DNA of 64,000 nt, taken from assembly GCA_012656075.1 (NCBI GenBank), contig JAAKBF010000059.1, positions 62,001 to 126,000 on the forward strand, given 5' to 3'. Below are positions 53,530-62,478 of the stretch, in pieces. The position numbers and the translations under genes are program-made. The notes beneath the pieces were generated by a model. The model worked only from the letters and a program-made list of their open reading frames with translations. It made no database searches and was not told the origin of the DNA. This DNA is from Phytophthora hibernalis. Taxonomy: Eukaryota > Oomycota > Peronosporomycetes > Peronosporales > Peronosporaceae. The first letter of the stretch is position 1. Every line of letters starts with the position of its first letter.

Positions 53530-53912
53530 TACGTTTCCCGCCGTCACTGTGGGTACTTGCACTGTGTTGCTTGGTGCCTGCTGCGTCGGTGGAGGCTGCT
53601 GGTTGCCCTGTGTCTGCGTGCTTTCGATCCGCACTCGACATTTCTTCCACCAGTGTCCTGACACGCCGCAGTAGTTGCATAAAGATTATGCCTTGCGCTG
53701 CATGATGGGCCTTCCGTCTGGAGGTCCGTAGTTGCAGACGTCCGCGTAGTTTCCACGTCGCCACCATTAAATCCTCCGCCCCCACGGCCACCGTATCTTC
53801 CGCGTCCGTAGCCGCCGTAGCCGCCACGTTCACCGCCACCGTAGCTGCCACGCCCTTCGCCACCGCCGTAGAAACCACCGTTTCCGCCGTACTGCTGTGC
53901 GCCGTATTGCAA
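53530..53912 (-). pseudogene. gag: E4 Gag C-terminus: Gly-rich (RGG-like) segment and zinc knuckle
   Basis: The frame from 53912 reads MQYGAQQYGGNGGFYGGG, then ERGGYGGYGRGRYGGRGGGG, a glycine-rich tract of about 50 residues with RGG/RGRYGG motifs typical of RNA-binding proteins. In another frame CNYCGVSGHWWKKC (53638-53679) is a perfect CX2CX4HX4C zinc knuckle, followed by Gln/Pro-rich sequence. Both features favour RNA binding in a nucleocapsid. A frameshift near 53,690-53,700 separates tract and knuckle. Confidence 0.8.
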
Positions 53913-54236
53913 TCCGTCGTCGTCTTGCTGCTGGTTGCTGACCGGTGCCTAAAAAAGTGGGCAGCTCTGGACTGTCCGCTGCCCTGGTTTCAGCTTTCAC
54001 TTCTAGCGTTCTCGCAGCGTTGGCGTTGCTGACTTCTTGTTTTGTAGTAGGGTCGTTTGCTGCTGCAGGGTCGTGTACAGCTGCCACTTGATCTACCCTT
54101 GCTGTCACTGCAATCGCCTGGAGCACAGTCAATAGGAGGCATCGTCATTGCCTGTCGAGTTATCCATTGACGGCCTTCCCGAGTCATCATATTTTGGCTC
54201 CGTATCACTGACGCCGAAATCCATCGCTAACCGCTT

Positions 54237-54652
54237 CTAATCTAGGAGGCCAGTCACTTCCGGTTTGGCTTCAATATTCTTCGGTTGTGCAGTGCTCAAG
54301 TCGTCCGCGCCTTCGTTGTCCGTGTGGTAGCGCCGCTGCGCGCTGCGAAAGCTCGTGACCTTGCGGCGCTCGCCGTATTCGCCGTAGCCGTTGATCGCGT
54401 ACTCTAGGGCTTCGCTGAGCATCTGCGCTCCCAAGGTGCGTATATGTGCTGCTTCTTCTTGGTTGTTGAGGCCGTCGTAGAACGCCTCCAATAACACCTC
54501 TGCTGACACGCCAAGTGGAGGTTCGATTTGTAGGCCGAATCGCACCCGAAGTGATGCATCTGCCATTCGTCACCACCGTACATCACATTCGCTGCGTCCA
54601 GTTGCCGTAGCGCGCTGTACATCATCGGAGTATCCTCAAACGGATCAAACAC
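54237..54652 (-). pseudogene. gag: E4 Gag capsid-like region
   Basis: The frame from 54652 begins FDPFEDTPMMYSALRQLDAA. The frame from 54566 continues with LRVRFGLQIEPPLGVSAEVLL, EAFYDGLNNQEEAAHIRTLG, QMLSEALEYAINGYGEYGER and RKVTSFRSAQRRYH. The run V-L-L-E-A-F-Y-D-G-L followed by helical sequence resembles the C-terminal half of a retrotransposon capsid domain (compare F-x-x-G-L motifs). The join between frames is near 54,520. No LTR or PBS is found to the right of it. The gene between here and the Gly-rich part (53913-54236) is unresolved. Confidence 0.6.
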
Positions 54653-54796
54653 CAGAACCTACACATGCGTAAGTGAGGAAGTCGATCATGACCAACCTGC
54701 GTGACATACGGATCTGTTGGCGCGTCTTGAACAGTAGCAGAGGCTTCCTGACGGCTTATCGAACACCCAACGCGTCTTGGTGAACTGCTGAAGGGT

Positions 54797-54874
54797 GCTA
54801 GAAACCACAACGGGCAAACGGTGACGTTACTGTACGCTAGAAACCAAAACGGGCAAACGGTGACGTTACTGCAA
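54797..54874. repeat. 39-bp tandem duplication
   Basis: gctagaaaccacaacgggca at 54797 recurs as gctagaaaccaaaacgggca at 54836; both are followed by aacggtgacgttactg. One substitution separates the first 37 bases. It lies in the gap between E4 and E5. Confidence 0.9.
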
Positions 54875-54999
54875 AGCTTCTTCACGTACAGGGGCGGTTG
54901 TGGAGAAGCGGGATCGTTGTTCTTCAGAGGAGACGCAATGCAGACTGGGGCGTTGACGTGTGACTGAATGACTATGACGAAGGGTGAAGAAGGAATACA

Positions 55000-55590
55000 G
55001 GAAAAGTACGTGGCGTCCCACGGCACATCTCAGGATCGTCATCACACATTTCTTTGTTCGAGGTTCCGACCGCGATCGCCCCCGTCCCAGTTTGTGTGGC
55101 TGTCTGGGGTCCTCTCCCCGTTCCGGGGTGATGGGTGTCACCATCACCTTGGGCGGCCGATTCTGTTCCCTCCCTGACCTGACGGCGGGTCTTCTTCTCG
55201 ATGCAGGATACAATTGGGAGTCTCGTAGATCGGGTGTTCCACCAAAGGCCCACCGGGTCCATCGCTGCTTTCGTCGGACCAGCGGTCGTCTGCGTCGCAG
55301 GTGGCACCGTACGCGAGGTTCTGTCATTCCTTGTACCGTCACGAGTTTGCCTGGACGAACCCGAATTCTCGCGGCAGCGCATCGTCGGCCGTCCACCAGG
55401 CTAGAGTCACGAGTGAGTCAATTGAGATCGTCTTGTCGGCGATATTGGTTATCCGCAAGTACGTACGCCACCCGATCTTCACTTTAACGACGGAGGTTAC
55501 CCACAAGTCTCCTCTGGTGACCCAGAGCTTCGGAGTGTTCTTATCCGGTCGGAGGGGAACATCGTGCGATCTTCCAGGGTCGATCCTCAC
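55000..55590 (-). pseudogene. pol: E5 protease-RT linker
   Basis: The frame from 55590 reads KNTPKLWVTRGDLWVTSVVKV, KIGWRTYLRITNIADKTISID and LVTLAWWTADDALPREFGFV, similar in plan to the E2 linker (EVWVRRIGNLVPTVTK, then RSAKYDEWQVLAYAE). After a stop it continues as RYKE, then QNLAYGATCDADDRWSDESSD and a polar, Pro/Gly-rich spacer. The role is probably structural. Coding sense fades out at about 55,000 where the element is truncated before RT. Confidence 0.65.
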
Positions 55591-55603
55591 GGAGTTCCCA
55601 CTT

Positions 55604-56110
55604 TTAACCGTGACCGAGCATCTTCACGCCATACAACGGCCTTCTCCCGATCATCTGGATCCTTACTTCGTCGGGTAGGCATGCCGTGCCGTCCGCAGTG
55701 ACGATGCGGACACCTGCTGGCTCCACGAAGCTCATCCCCAAAATCTCGTCTTGACCGACAAGCTCTCCGACCCATATGTTCAAGAAGTACACCAGGTATC
55801 CGCCTAAGGTCACTTTGATCCGCGTTCTTCCCACCGTGTAATACGTCTCGTCCCGGTTCCCGACGCAGTTCTGTGTCACACCCGTGTCGATATGGCAGCC
55901 TACCTCACGAGCAAAGGTGGTGTCTATGATGGACACCTCGGCACCAGTATCGAGCAACAGAGTCGCACGGCGGTTATTTAGCTTTCCATTGATCTTGGCC
56001 TGTCGGTACCACTTGTCCAGCGCGCAATATTGCCAGAATCCGCGCCGTTATCCTGGATGCAAGTCAATCACGTCCAACGGAGTCTCCCTCTCAAACTCGT
56101 CCGGGCGTCG
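55604..56110 (-). pseudogene. pro: E5 aspartic protease
   Basis: The coding frame is open upstream of the first ATG: RRPDEFERETPLDVIDLHPG, a stop, then WYRQAKINGKLNNRRATLLLD leading into the D-T-G-A at 55940-55951 and EVSIIDTTFAREVGC. RIKVTLGGYLVYFLNIWVGE, EILGMSFVEPAGVRIVTADG and CLPDEVRIQMIG follow. This is a complete retropepsin fold with intact catalytic residues and a D-T-G-A-E-V-S active-site loop. It precedes the linker in the same frame to about 55,604, then a frame change. Confidence 0.9.
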
Positions 56111-56289
56111 AATATTTAACACCCGGGAGCACGTTCATACCAGGTGGGTTCCCGGTGGAGTTCACATGTATTATCGACCGGAGTAGTCAGGTTTTCCTTG
56201 ACTCCCTCGGGTGGCCTCTGACCACATATGCATAGACGGAAACGGACCCCTCGTCTCGTACTGGCTTTCCAACAAGCGAGCGATCTAGT

Positions 56290-56646
56290 TTAACATATTA
56301 TCGGCCAGCGGCGGCAGCATCCCAGCGTGTTTCTGCGGACTGTACCACTGACGAAGTTGGTTGAAGAATTCTTCCAACGGGCACTTCCCTGCTTCATGGA
56401 CTTCCCGCAAGCTTTGCAGGTCCGTAGGCAACGATCAGATGGGTGATGTCCTCCACACTTCTGGCAAGTCAGCAGTGCGCAACAGTCTTCCTCTGTATGA
56501 CGGCGTGAACCACATTGACGACATTTGGGTCGGTCCGGTCTTCGGCCGTCTGCGACGGGGCTGCGACACGTGTTTTCGCCCAAGGGCGCCTGGCCGGTCG
56601 TCAACAGTCGAGATCGTTCTTCGGCATCTCGATCCTGGTCGTACAA
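56290..56646 (-). pseudogene. gag: E5 nucleocapsid with three Cys-rich motifs
   Basis: The frame from 56646 has CRQCGSRRHTEEDC (residues 42-55, CX2CX4HX4C), CQKCGGHHPSDRC (61-73, CX2CX3HX4C) and CKACGK (77-82). The third motif continues in the +1 frame as EVHEAGKC, so a one-base shift splits a CX2CX3HX4C knuckle like that of E1 (CKFCKQVHEVGQC). The tail then reads LEEFFNQLRQWYSPQKHAG to a stop near 56,293. RNA binding is the expected role. Confidence 0.87.
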
Positions 56647-57178
56647 CTGTCCTGATCATCGCGTCCCGAGTCACATTCGTCCGCCGCGGCCTGAATCGCG
56701 CGAATCGCGCGAGACGGTGGTGGCGGTGGGGTGCATTCTGACGGAACTTGCTGGATCCGAAAAGAGTCTTCCTTTGACGAGCTAGTCCCCGTTGCCGGGC
56801 GCGTAGTTTCTTCTCCAACGTCTCGACATCGGGAATCTCCATCAAGGTCAGACGGGAGGCCAGCTCTTGTTCTTGCGTGTCGAGCGTATGGATGAAGAGT
56901 TCGACATGTTCCCTCTTTTCTTCCACCGAGCCGTCGTCGTAGTGGACGTTGGCTTGCATACCCGCTACGTTCAGCCGATACAGATAATCAAGTGGTGTTT
57001 CATCGGAGCGTGTGGTTGCGTGATAATATCTGCTAGCCATCGACACTCCTTTCCCGCAATACTGAATACGGAACTGCTCCGTCAGGTTTGTCCACGACTT
57101 CTTGACATTGCGACTCAGCTGCAGATACCATTGGCGTGCTGGGCCCGACATCAGATCTCCGAACAGGGCACACTTCAT
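56435..57178 (-). pseudogene. gag: E5 Gag capsid-like domain
   Basis: The frame from 57178 reads MSGPARQWYLQLSRNVKKSW, LTEQFRIQYCGKGVSMASRYY, ETPLDYLYRLNVAGMQANVHY, KREHVELFIHTLDTQEQELA and RLTLMEIPDVETLEKKLRAR: a complete retrotransposon capsid domain in the standard order. The ending LEKKLRARQRGLARQRK is basic and helical. Downstream the frame becomes Arg-rich and non-native near 56,740 where a frameshift leads to the nucleocapsid. The N-terminal helix of the domain lies in the 57033-57533 frame. Confidence 0.88.
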
Positions 57179-57533
57179 CGCCCGTCATCCCATCCCGTCT
57201 AGACGCGGACTTGACCCGATTCAGCCAGGCTCGGGCACTCTCCTCGCTGGCATCGCGTCCGTGGAACTCCTTCAGTTCCGAGAACGCGGATAGACGTACA
57301 CGCGTTACTCCTCCGCTTGTAGCACCGGCCGTGGCAGAGGAGATCGCGGCCGTGTTCCCGGTTGTACCATTATCTAGGTCGAACAAGTCGTCTGGGCCTT
57401 CGTCACGGCCGCGTGGAGTCTCCTTGGCGTACGTCGACCCGCGCGAGCTCACCGACTCCATGGCCACATCGATGTCCGCTTGAGGGGTCGTCGTCGCAGG
57501 TTTTGGTTCGGCCGTCTTCAGTGGGGCGGTCAC
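57033..57533 (-). pseudogene. gag: E5 Gag middle region and first capsid helix
   Basis: The frame from 57533 begins with an Ala/Pro/Thr-rich linker (APLKTAEPKPATTTPQADI) and an acidic patch (DEGPDDLFDLDNG). It then reads LSAFSELKEFHGRDASEESA, RAWLNRVKSASRRDGMTGDE, the usual start of the capsid domain (compare F-D-G and A-L-Q-W-I in E1). A frameshift near 57,175 leads into the next frame. The rest of the 166 residues is out of register. Confidence 0.8.
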
Positions 57534-57603
57534 CGTAGCGTCTTGTACCGGGAAACGGAGGTGCGCATCAGACGAACTGACGCGTCTTCGAGCGATTTGG
57601 GAA

Positions 57604-58499
57604 TCACACCTTCGTTCGCGGTCGGGGTCTCTTGTTGCGGCGATCTGTGGAAGTAGGCACCCGCTGTGGGAAGTGGTAAGCTGGTAGGGCCTGTGATCGC
57701 TTAACCCACGGCGGTTGGCCTGGAGGCATCTGCATCAGTTTAGGCGACTCGATGTTACTCTCGGAGTTGTGGCCCGATACGGAAGCGGGTGGGTGCGGCT
57801 GCGTCAAGGTCGAGCTGTCCTTGAGTGGGCTCTGTGACGGAGCTTCCACCGTCCCGAGCAACACCGCCAGAGGGTCGATGAGTACGTGGATCGCGTCCTT
57901 CTAGGACAGCAAGTCCCAGTCGTATACCTTCTCCATCTCGAACGCCCCCAACACGAAACCTGAACCGCGCAGCATCTTGAAAAGCTCCGATGCCGCACGG
58001 CGTACGCTCGGAGATCCTCCAGGACGGGGATCGGGCAGGGACCTCGGAGCTCTCCGATAAGCTTCGGCTTGGGAAGTCCAAAACCGGATGGCGCTCCAGC
58101 TGTCTGAACAAATCGACGCGACTCAGTCCGTAGGCTAGTTCGTCGGCCGTATACTCTCGTCCCGCGTCTTTGTCGGCCGGCTTTAGCTGGATGTCGTCCA
58201 ACGAACCTGGCGCGCGTAGCTTCTTCTTCGGCTCCTTGTTTTGCGCCTGGGCTTGGCGGACGGGGTTTGCTGGTCTTCGGTCTTTACAGACTTCGCAGCG
58301 GAGGGATCTGGACGTGAGTCGAGACCCTTGGTGGCTTCCGGGAAGCCACATCGGGAACGGCGAACTGTTCTTTGAACGCCTCCTCTTTATCGCTGGCACC
58401 ATGGCCTGTCGTGAAGGTTCCCTCGGAGCTCACTTGCCGTCGACGACCTTCTGATCGACGGCGCTCCCGCTTCCGGTTCCTTCTTGATCGTTACCCCAT
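57604..58499 (-). pseudogene. gag: E5 Gag N-terminal region
   Basis: A likely start ATG at 58497-58499, 16 bp after the PBS, is followed at once by a frameshift. The frame from 58402 holds LRAPGSLDDIQLKPADKDAG, REYTADELAYGLSRVDLFRQ and LERHPVLDFPS. The frame leading into 57864 gives FVLGAFEMEKVYDWDLLS, IHVLIDPLAVLLGTVEAPSQ and a Pro/Ser-rich segment ending KRSQALPAYHFPQR. No catalytic motif. At least three frame changes occur. The order N-terminal region, linker, capsid matches E1 and E2. Confidence 0.65.
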
Positions 58500-58515
58500 C
58501 TTCTGGAGTAGTACT

Positions 58516-58532
58516 CCCGGGTCGCGGCACCA
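58516..58532 (-). other. E5 tRNA primer-binding site
   Basis: The minus strand reads TGGTGCCGCGACCCGGG one base after the LTR end. The first 11 bases equal the E1 PBS; the remaining six differ. It starts with TGG as required to pair with tRNA CCA. Shared position and sequence in two independent elements support both assignments. Confidence 0.82.
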
Positions 58533-58533
58533 T

Positions 58534-59489
58534 TGTGGAGTAGCGCCTTAGCAGAAATCTGCAAAGTCGTCCTCGCACAAACCCTACGCGTTAACGTCGG
58601 GCAAATTCCCGGTTGTTTGAGTAGCGTATCTCTGGGTGGGGTGTGATCCAAGTTGGTTAGAAACCTTGAAGCGTGCTTCTCAGGCGCAGCGCGAATTCTC
58701 CTAGCTCTGCGTCGCTCTTGCTCTGACGTCTCACTCGTGCGTGACGACGTCCTCTCCTTTGACCTTGGGCGTGCGGCGTTATCGGGCCAGCGTTTCCTCG
58801 GTTGTGCACGGCGTTATTGGGCCAGTGCGTTCTTCGTCTTCGGCGTCGGGTTATCAGCAACGCCTGACGGTATCGTTTAACGTGTCCCTCCTATTGGGCA
58901 CGGGATGTTGGGGGTTGACTACACCGATCCAGCAGCGGACGACGGGCTGGTTATCCTGGGGCTCTTCTCGGTCGAGGCTGCTGGCTCTTGGAACGAAGGA
59001 AATCCACTTGCGTATCACAAAGAGAATTCGGGACTGATCCTTATGTTGTACTATCCTATCAATGCCTTCCTCGCCACTCGTTGGCCTTCTGGTTTTCTTC
59101 CTATCACTTCCCACCGTGCTTACCCATCATCGTTGTCCTGACTTGCCCTGATCGCGTGACCCAGTTGCCACATCGGGGTCAGTCGGGTTGCTTGATCGGG
59201 GTCCGTCGAGTTGCCAGATCGGGGTCCGTCGGTCGGGGTTGTAGATCGGGGCGTAAACATTGTCTCCGACCTTGGTTCCCCGTGTCGCAGGCCTCGTCCC
59301 ACGGCTGCATATAAACGGGGCGGAGCCGCTGCCTGATCTGTCTCCGTCTTTCCTGCGGAAAATTCCGTTTCCCGTCGCTCTGGGTCGACATCCATCAAAA
59401 CGGTCAGCCAGACTTCGTCACTCTCCGGCATTCCACTTTCACGTCGGCATTCCGCGTTGCACCGTCCTTCGACAGACCGCTTCTCCACA
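58534..59489 (-). repeat. E5 5' LTR, 956 bp
   Basis: The plus-strand left end is TGTGGAGTAGCG and the minus-strand right end is TGTGGAGAAGCG, an 11-of-12 inverted repeat that bounds the LTR precisely, next to the PBS. Inside are a 23-bp direct repeat cluster (59172-59250) and the 17-base motif similar to E1 (59039-59055). Length is close to that of E1 (980 bp). The 3' LTR is missing, so LTR divergence cannot be used to date the insertion. Confidence 0.82.
59172..59250. repeat. 23-bp direct repeats in the U3 part of the E5 LTR
   Basis: atcggggtc recurs at 59172, 59195 and 59218 with exact 23-bp spacing; a fourth, looser copy (atcggggcg) follows at 59245 after 27 bp. The units have the form atcggggtccgtcgagttgccag with changes. 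The position, upstream of the putative transcription start, matches that of the 16-bp array in E1. Confidence 0.82.
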
Positions 59490-60628
59490 CTCGATCGCAG
59501 CACACCGAAAATTGCTGACGCGGTCGAAGCTGCTTCACGAAAATTACTGACGCCGTCGACGCTTGCGCACGGTACGCCTGGACTGCCGACTGTCGGAGGG
59601 GTACTCCGTTGATCTGGCGCGATCGAAACCATGTAGTCACCTTGTGTACCCGACGGCTGGGCGGGTTATGCTCTTCCGGAGTTCGCGAAGACGTTCAATA
59701 GTGACCAAGGCGGAGGTTGGAGCTTGGTTGCTCCTTCCAGGGTCTGGGTGGGTGACGGCCACGCGGGTATTCTTGACGCGGTCGTCGGTGTGCTGCGATC
59801 GAGACTTGATTCAAGCCGATCGCGTGGGGGTGTATCTTCGTGCTGTTGTAGCCCTTTCCGTTCCTCTTGGCGGGATCTTGTGGCGAGATTGATGTGCGAG
59901 CGTACCCTGGCCAAGCTATCCAGGTGTTCGCCGTGTTCTTGGTCGACGTGGCGTGTTCTTCTTCGGGTAGGCCAATGTACCTCCTTCCCCGGTAGTCTGG
60001 AAAATACTTGCGTCTTGCAAGGCAAATCGGAATCTATTATACCAAAGTAAAGGTCCTAAAGTTCTCTCCCCATCTCGCTCTCTTCCTATCCCTCTTGCGT
60101 GCTTCCAGTTTGCGCATTGTACCTTGAACCTGATATTATGTACCAAGATCGCGATACCGTAACGAATTGATAGCTCCATTGTACCCACAATCCATGTGAT
60201 CGCCCGTACCGAAATGATTGTTCCAGATCAACCCCCGCAGACCGCGAGTTGGCAGATCGCATGTTGGCAGATCGCGTGTCCCAATAATTGCACCTGATTG
60301 TGTATTGGAATGACTGCACCAGAACGCGTATCGGAATGATTGCGCCAGACGAATCAGGTCGGTGTGTACCCAATTGTTGGTACACCGGTCAGGTCTCGCC
60401 CAGATGTCACACAACCGGATGTAATCAGACACAGTTGCAGCTCTCGGGTCGCGATCCATCAATCGTGATCTTTGAGTCCTCATGTCGCCTCCGATTGGTG
60501 AAGTTCTGCAAGAGTCAGACCGCTTCACGTCAATCGCCCCCTGCGCTGGAAAAGACCGTACAGCAGCCGCCGCCAGCGCACCTCTACTTCCCGACGTCAT
60601 CTTCCCCGTCGCCGTCTTCACTCCCTCC
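59490..60628. other. Region between the E5 LTR and E6: relic sequence
   Basis: On the minus strand some frames read protein-like (VRSHINLATRSRQEERKG, KVTTWFRSRQINGVPLRQSA), but I do not recognise them and they are broken by frame changes. 60,120-60,400 contains short imperfect repeats (ttggcagatcgc twice near 60,250; ggaatgactgcaccaga and ggaatgattgcgccaga near 60,305-60,350). Two half-similar segments near 59,507 and 59,540 (cgaaaattgctgacgc, cgaaaattactgacgc) also form a local duplication. It may be the edge of the element into which E5 inserted. Confidence 0.4.
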
Positions 60629-61140
60629 ATGGTTGCCGCACAGCAGCCCAGTTCTTCGGGCCCCCAGCGCCGCCGTCGCCGATAGCACCAGGTCCGAGAC
60701 CGACCCCTCACCCACTCCGGTAGTCTCCACTCTCCCGATTGCGCTTGCTGCCGTCCACCGCCAAGCTGCGCAAGCTTTCCTCGCGACATTCAACGAGCTG
60801 CTGGATAGTGCTGACGCTGGGTCGGACTTGGCGGAAGACCACGCAACTCTGCAGCTTGTATACCGACCAGAAAACGCGTGCCGACCGTCTCGAGAGCGAG
60901 TTGAACGAGGCATACGCCTGCGTCACCCTACGTTTTGCACTGCTAGCAGCAGTACGAGATCCTCCATCGTCGTTACCGGGATGCTTTGCAAGTGTGCGCG
61001 GACTACGGGCGTGCAGTGCGGGAGCGCCTCGACAACTTGCGGGAGGTCGAGGCACTCCGGGATCAACTGCGTGTTACTGAAGAGGTGCGCGACGAGGAGA
61101 TTGCGTGCCTGCAGGACGAAATCGGTAGCCTGGCTAGGAA
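60629..61140 (+). pseudogene. gag: E6 Gag N-terminal part
   Basis: The first ATG (60629) frame gives MVAAQQPSSSGPQ and stops. The next frame continues with PSAAVADSTRSETDPSPTPV, STLPIALAAVHRQAAQAFLA, TFNELLDSADAGSDLAEDHA and TLQLVYRPE. A further frame gives RLESELNEAYACVTLRFALL, and the frame from 60986 gives VCADYGRAVRERLDNLREVE, ALRDQLRVTEEVRDEEIACL and QDEIGSLARKLATA, which has clear heptad spacing. The start codon is plausible because the three frames join in order, but it is not proven. Confidence 0.5.
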
Positions 61141-61189
61141 ACTGGCGACCGCGACTTCAGCTGCGGGTACTTCCCTGTCTTCGCACGTC

Positions 61190-61860
61190 GTATCGCGGCT
61201 ATCCAAGATGAGCGTGATCACGCTGTTGCTGAGCGTGACCAGGTTACGGTCGACCGCGATCGATATCGTCACGACCTGGCGCAAGCTGAAGGCGACATCC
61301 GGGCCGACAAGCTTCGCAGCAAGCGCTCGACGATGCTGCCTCTCGGCTTCGTGGACGCGTCACTCGACTGGAGCAGCGCGTCGCCGATTTACAGGCACGT
61401 AATCAGCAACAAATCGCCGCTGCCCAGACGAATTTAGATCGTAGTCGCGCTGAACGTGACCGCGAGCACGATCGGGCGGATGCCGCGGAGACTCAGTTAC
61501 GCTCTGCTAACGTCAACCTGAGACGGGTGACTAATGAGCGTGACCAAGCTCGGGCTGATCTCGTGTCCACTCGTACGTTACCGTCGCCGCGTTCATGTCT
61601 CTGTGACGCTGTACTAACTCCCTTTTTGTCGCTTCTTCATAGAGTTCCAGATCGCGTCGGCTCGTGCATATATTGCGAGACTTGAGCGTAGCGTGAATTC
61701 GCTGCAGGCGAACCATGGTCGCCTCAAGCTCTGCAGGCGGAGAATGACACTTTGCAGCGTGACCTTGCGGCTGTTCTGACCGCTTCCGAGGTGTTCGAAG
61801 CTGAGCGCGATCCAGCAATGCAAGACCGCGATGTCATCCGTGACCGCGTAGCTGAACTGA
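61190..61860 (+). pseudogene. gag: E6 Gag coiled coil
   Basis: IAAIQDERDHAVAERDQVTVD and RDRYRHDLAQAEGDIRADKL precede the frame 61356-61685, which has no ATG at its start and reads RVTRLEQRVADLQARNQQQI, AAAQTNLDRSRAERDREHDR, ADAAETQLRSANVNLRRVTN and ERDQARADLVS. The frame at 61752 continues with NDTLQRDLAAVLTASEVFEA, ERDPAMQDRDVIRDRVAELI. The repeated AERD/ERDxAxADL pattern gives continuous heptads over more than 150 residues. It probably mediates multimerisation. Frame changes lie near 61,320-61,355 and 61,620-61,740. Confidence 0.7.
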
Positions 61861-62475
61861 TCTCCTTGGTCCAGCCTGGCTCCATCGTGGCATCCGCTTC
61901 GGTTACGCCCGACGCTCCAACGCCGGTGCCAGCCGGAAATCCCAAGCGTCCCCGCAGTCCACGGTCTCCAAGCTGTTCACCGCCTCCACGCCGCCGCTCT
62001 CGATCCCATTCGCCCGGCCGCAACTCGCCATGCAGAAGTCCATCCTCGGGTTCAAGCCAAGGGCGAATTCGTGGGGAAACCGATCTCGTGCTCGCGCGGG
62101 AGATGTCTCCTCCTCCGAAGCATCCGGCAGTGACGACGACATTTTCGGGCTGCTTTGACAAGTTCACGGTCTTCTGCTCGGCAACGCTCTTCTTCGGCGG
62201 GTACATCTGGCGGCGGGTCATCTCGTCGCCCGATTGACGTTGCGTCCGACTCTTCGAGGGGTCATCCCGTAACCCAGATCAATCTGACGGGAGTGGTGAA
62301 GATGACAGCTCTGGAGCTGGCAGTGACGATGGCGATCGGTCCAGCGATGGCAACAGCCAAATTGGTGAACATGATTCGTCCACTAGCGGCAACAGTGTTA
62401 CTAGTATACCGCGATCGCGCCGGAACCGGCTTCTCCTCCCCGCGCGGTGGGATCTGCTGCCTCTCACTACCGTAG
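61860..62475 (+). pseudogene. gag: E6 Gag basic and acidic low-complexity segments
   Basis: First an Arg/Ser/Pro-rich stretch (NPKRPRSPRSPSCSPPPRRR, SRSHSPGRNSPCRSPSSGSS), reminiscent of SR-type RNA-binding tails, then after a frameshift near 62,120-62,270 an acidic Ser/Gly/Asp segment (DQSDGSGEDDSSGAGSDDGD, RSSDGNSQIGEHDSSTSGNS). This is followed by PRSRRNRLLLPARWDLLPL. Composition alone suggests nucleic-acid binding and a flexible spacer. Confidence 0.5.
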
Positions 62476-62478
62476 CGC

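Larger units (their letters stand above)
50641..54652 (-). mobile_element. E4: Ty3/Gypsy element relic, minus strand
   Basis: From right to left on the minus strand: Gag (54652-54237), Gly-rich segment, zinc knuckle (53679-53638), linker, aspartic protease (52541-52194), protease-RT linker, RT (about 51,614-50,760) and the very start of RNase H, where it stops at about 50,650 next to E4b. No LTR or PBS is visible at either end. The RT type (GYPLPRVDETLEALY, FGLCNA) differs from that of E2 and E0, so this is a separate family. Confidence 0.85.
54880..59489 (-). mobile_element. E5: 3'-truncated Ty3/Gypsy element with 5' LTR, minus strand
   Basis: From right to left: 5' LTR (58534-59489), PBS (58516-58532), gag (about 58,499 to 56,290), protease (about 56,110-55,604) and protease-RT linker to about 55,000. 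RT and everything downstream is absent; E4 gag lies next. Gag keeps three Cys-rich motifs. The PBS shares its first 11 bases with E1, and both LTRs contain a similar 17-base motif. Frameshifts break gag in several places. Confidence 0.88.

Noticed and set aside
54866..55396. A 176-codon minus-strand frame rich in Arg and Pro
   Set aside because: The protease-RT linker of E5 reads better in a neighbouring frame (LVTLAWWTADD, RYKE, QNLAYGAT). The Arg-rich frame has no domain.
60357..60395. Possible PBS tggtacaccggtcagg upstream of E6
   Set aside because: It starts with TGG but no LTR end with inverted termini precedes it, and it differs from the two supported PBS sequences.
61724..62221. A 165-codon minus-strand frame
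   Set aside because: It is antisense to the E6 coiled coil and Arg/Ser-rich segment, which form a consistent coding path on the plus strand.
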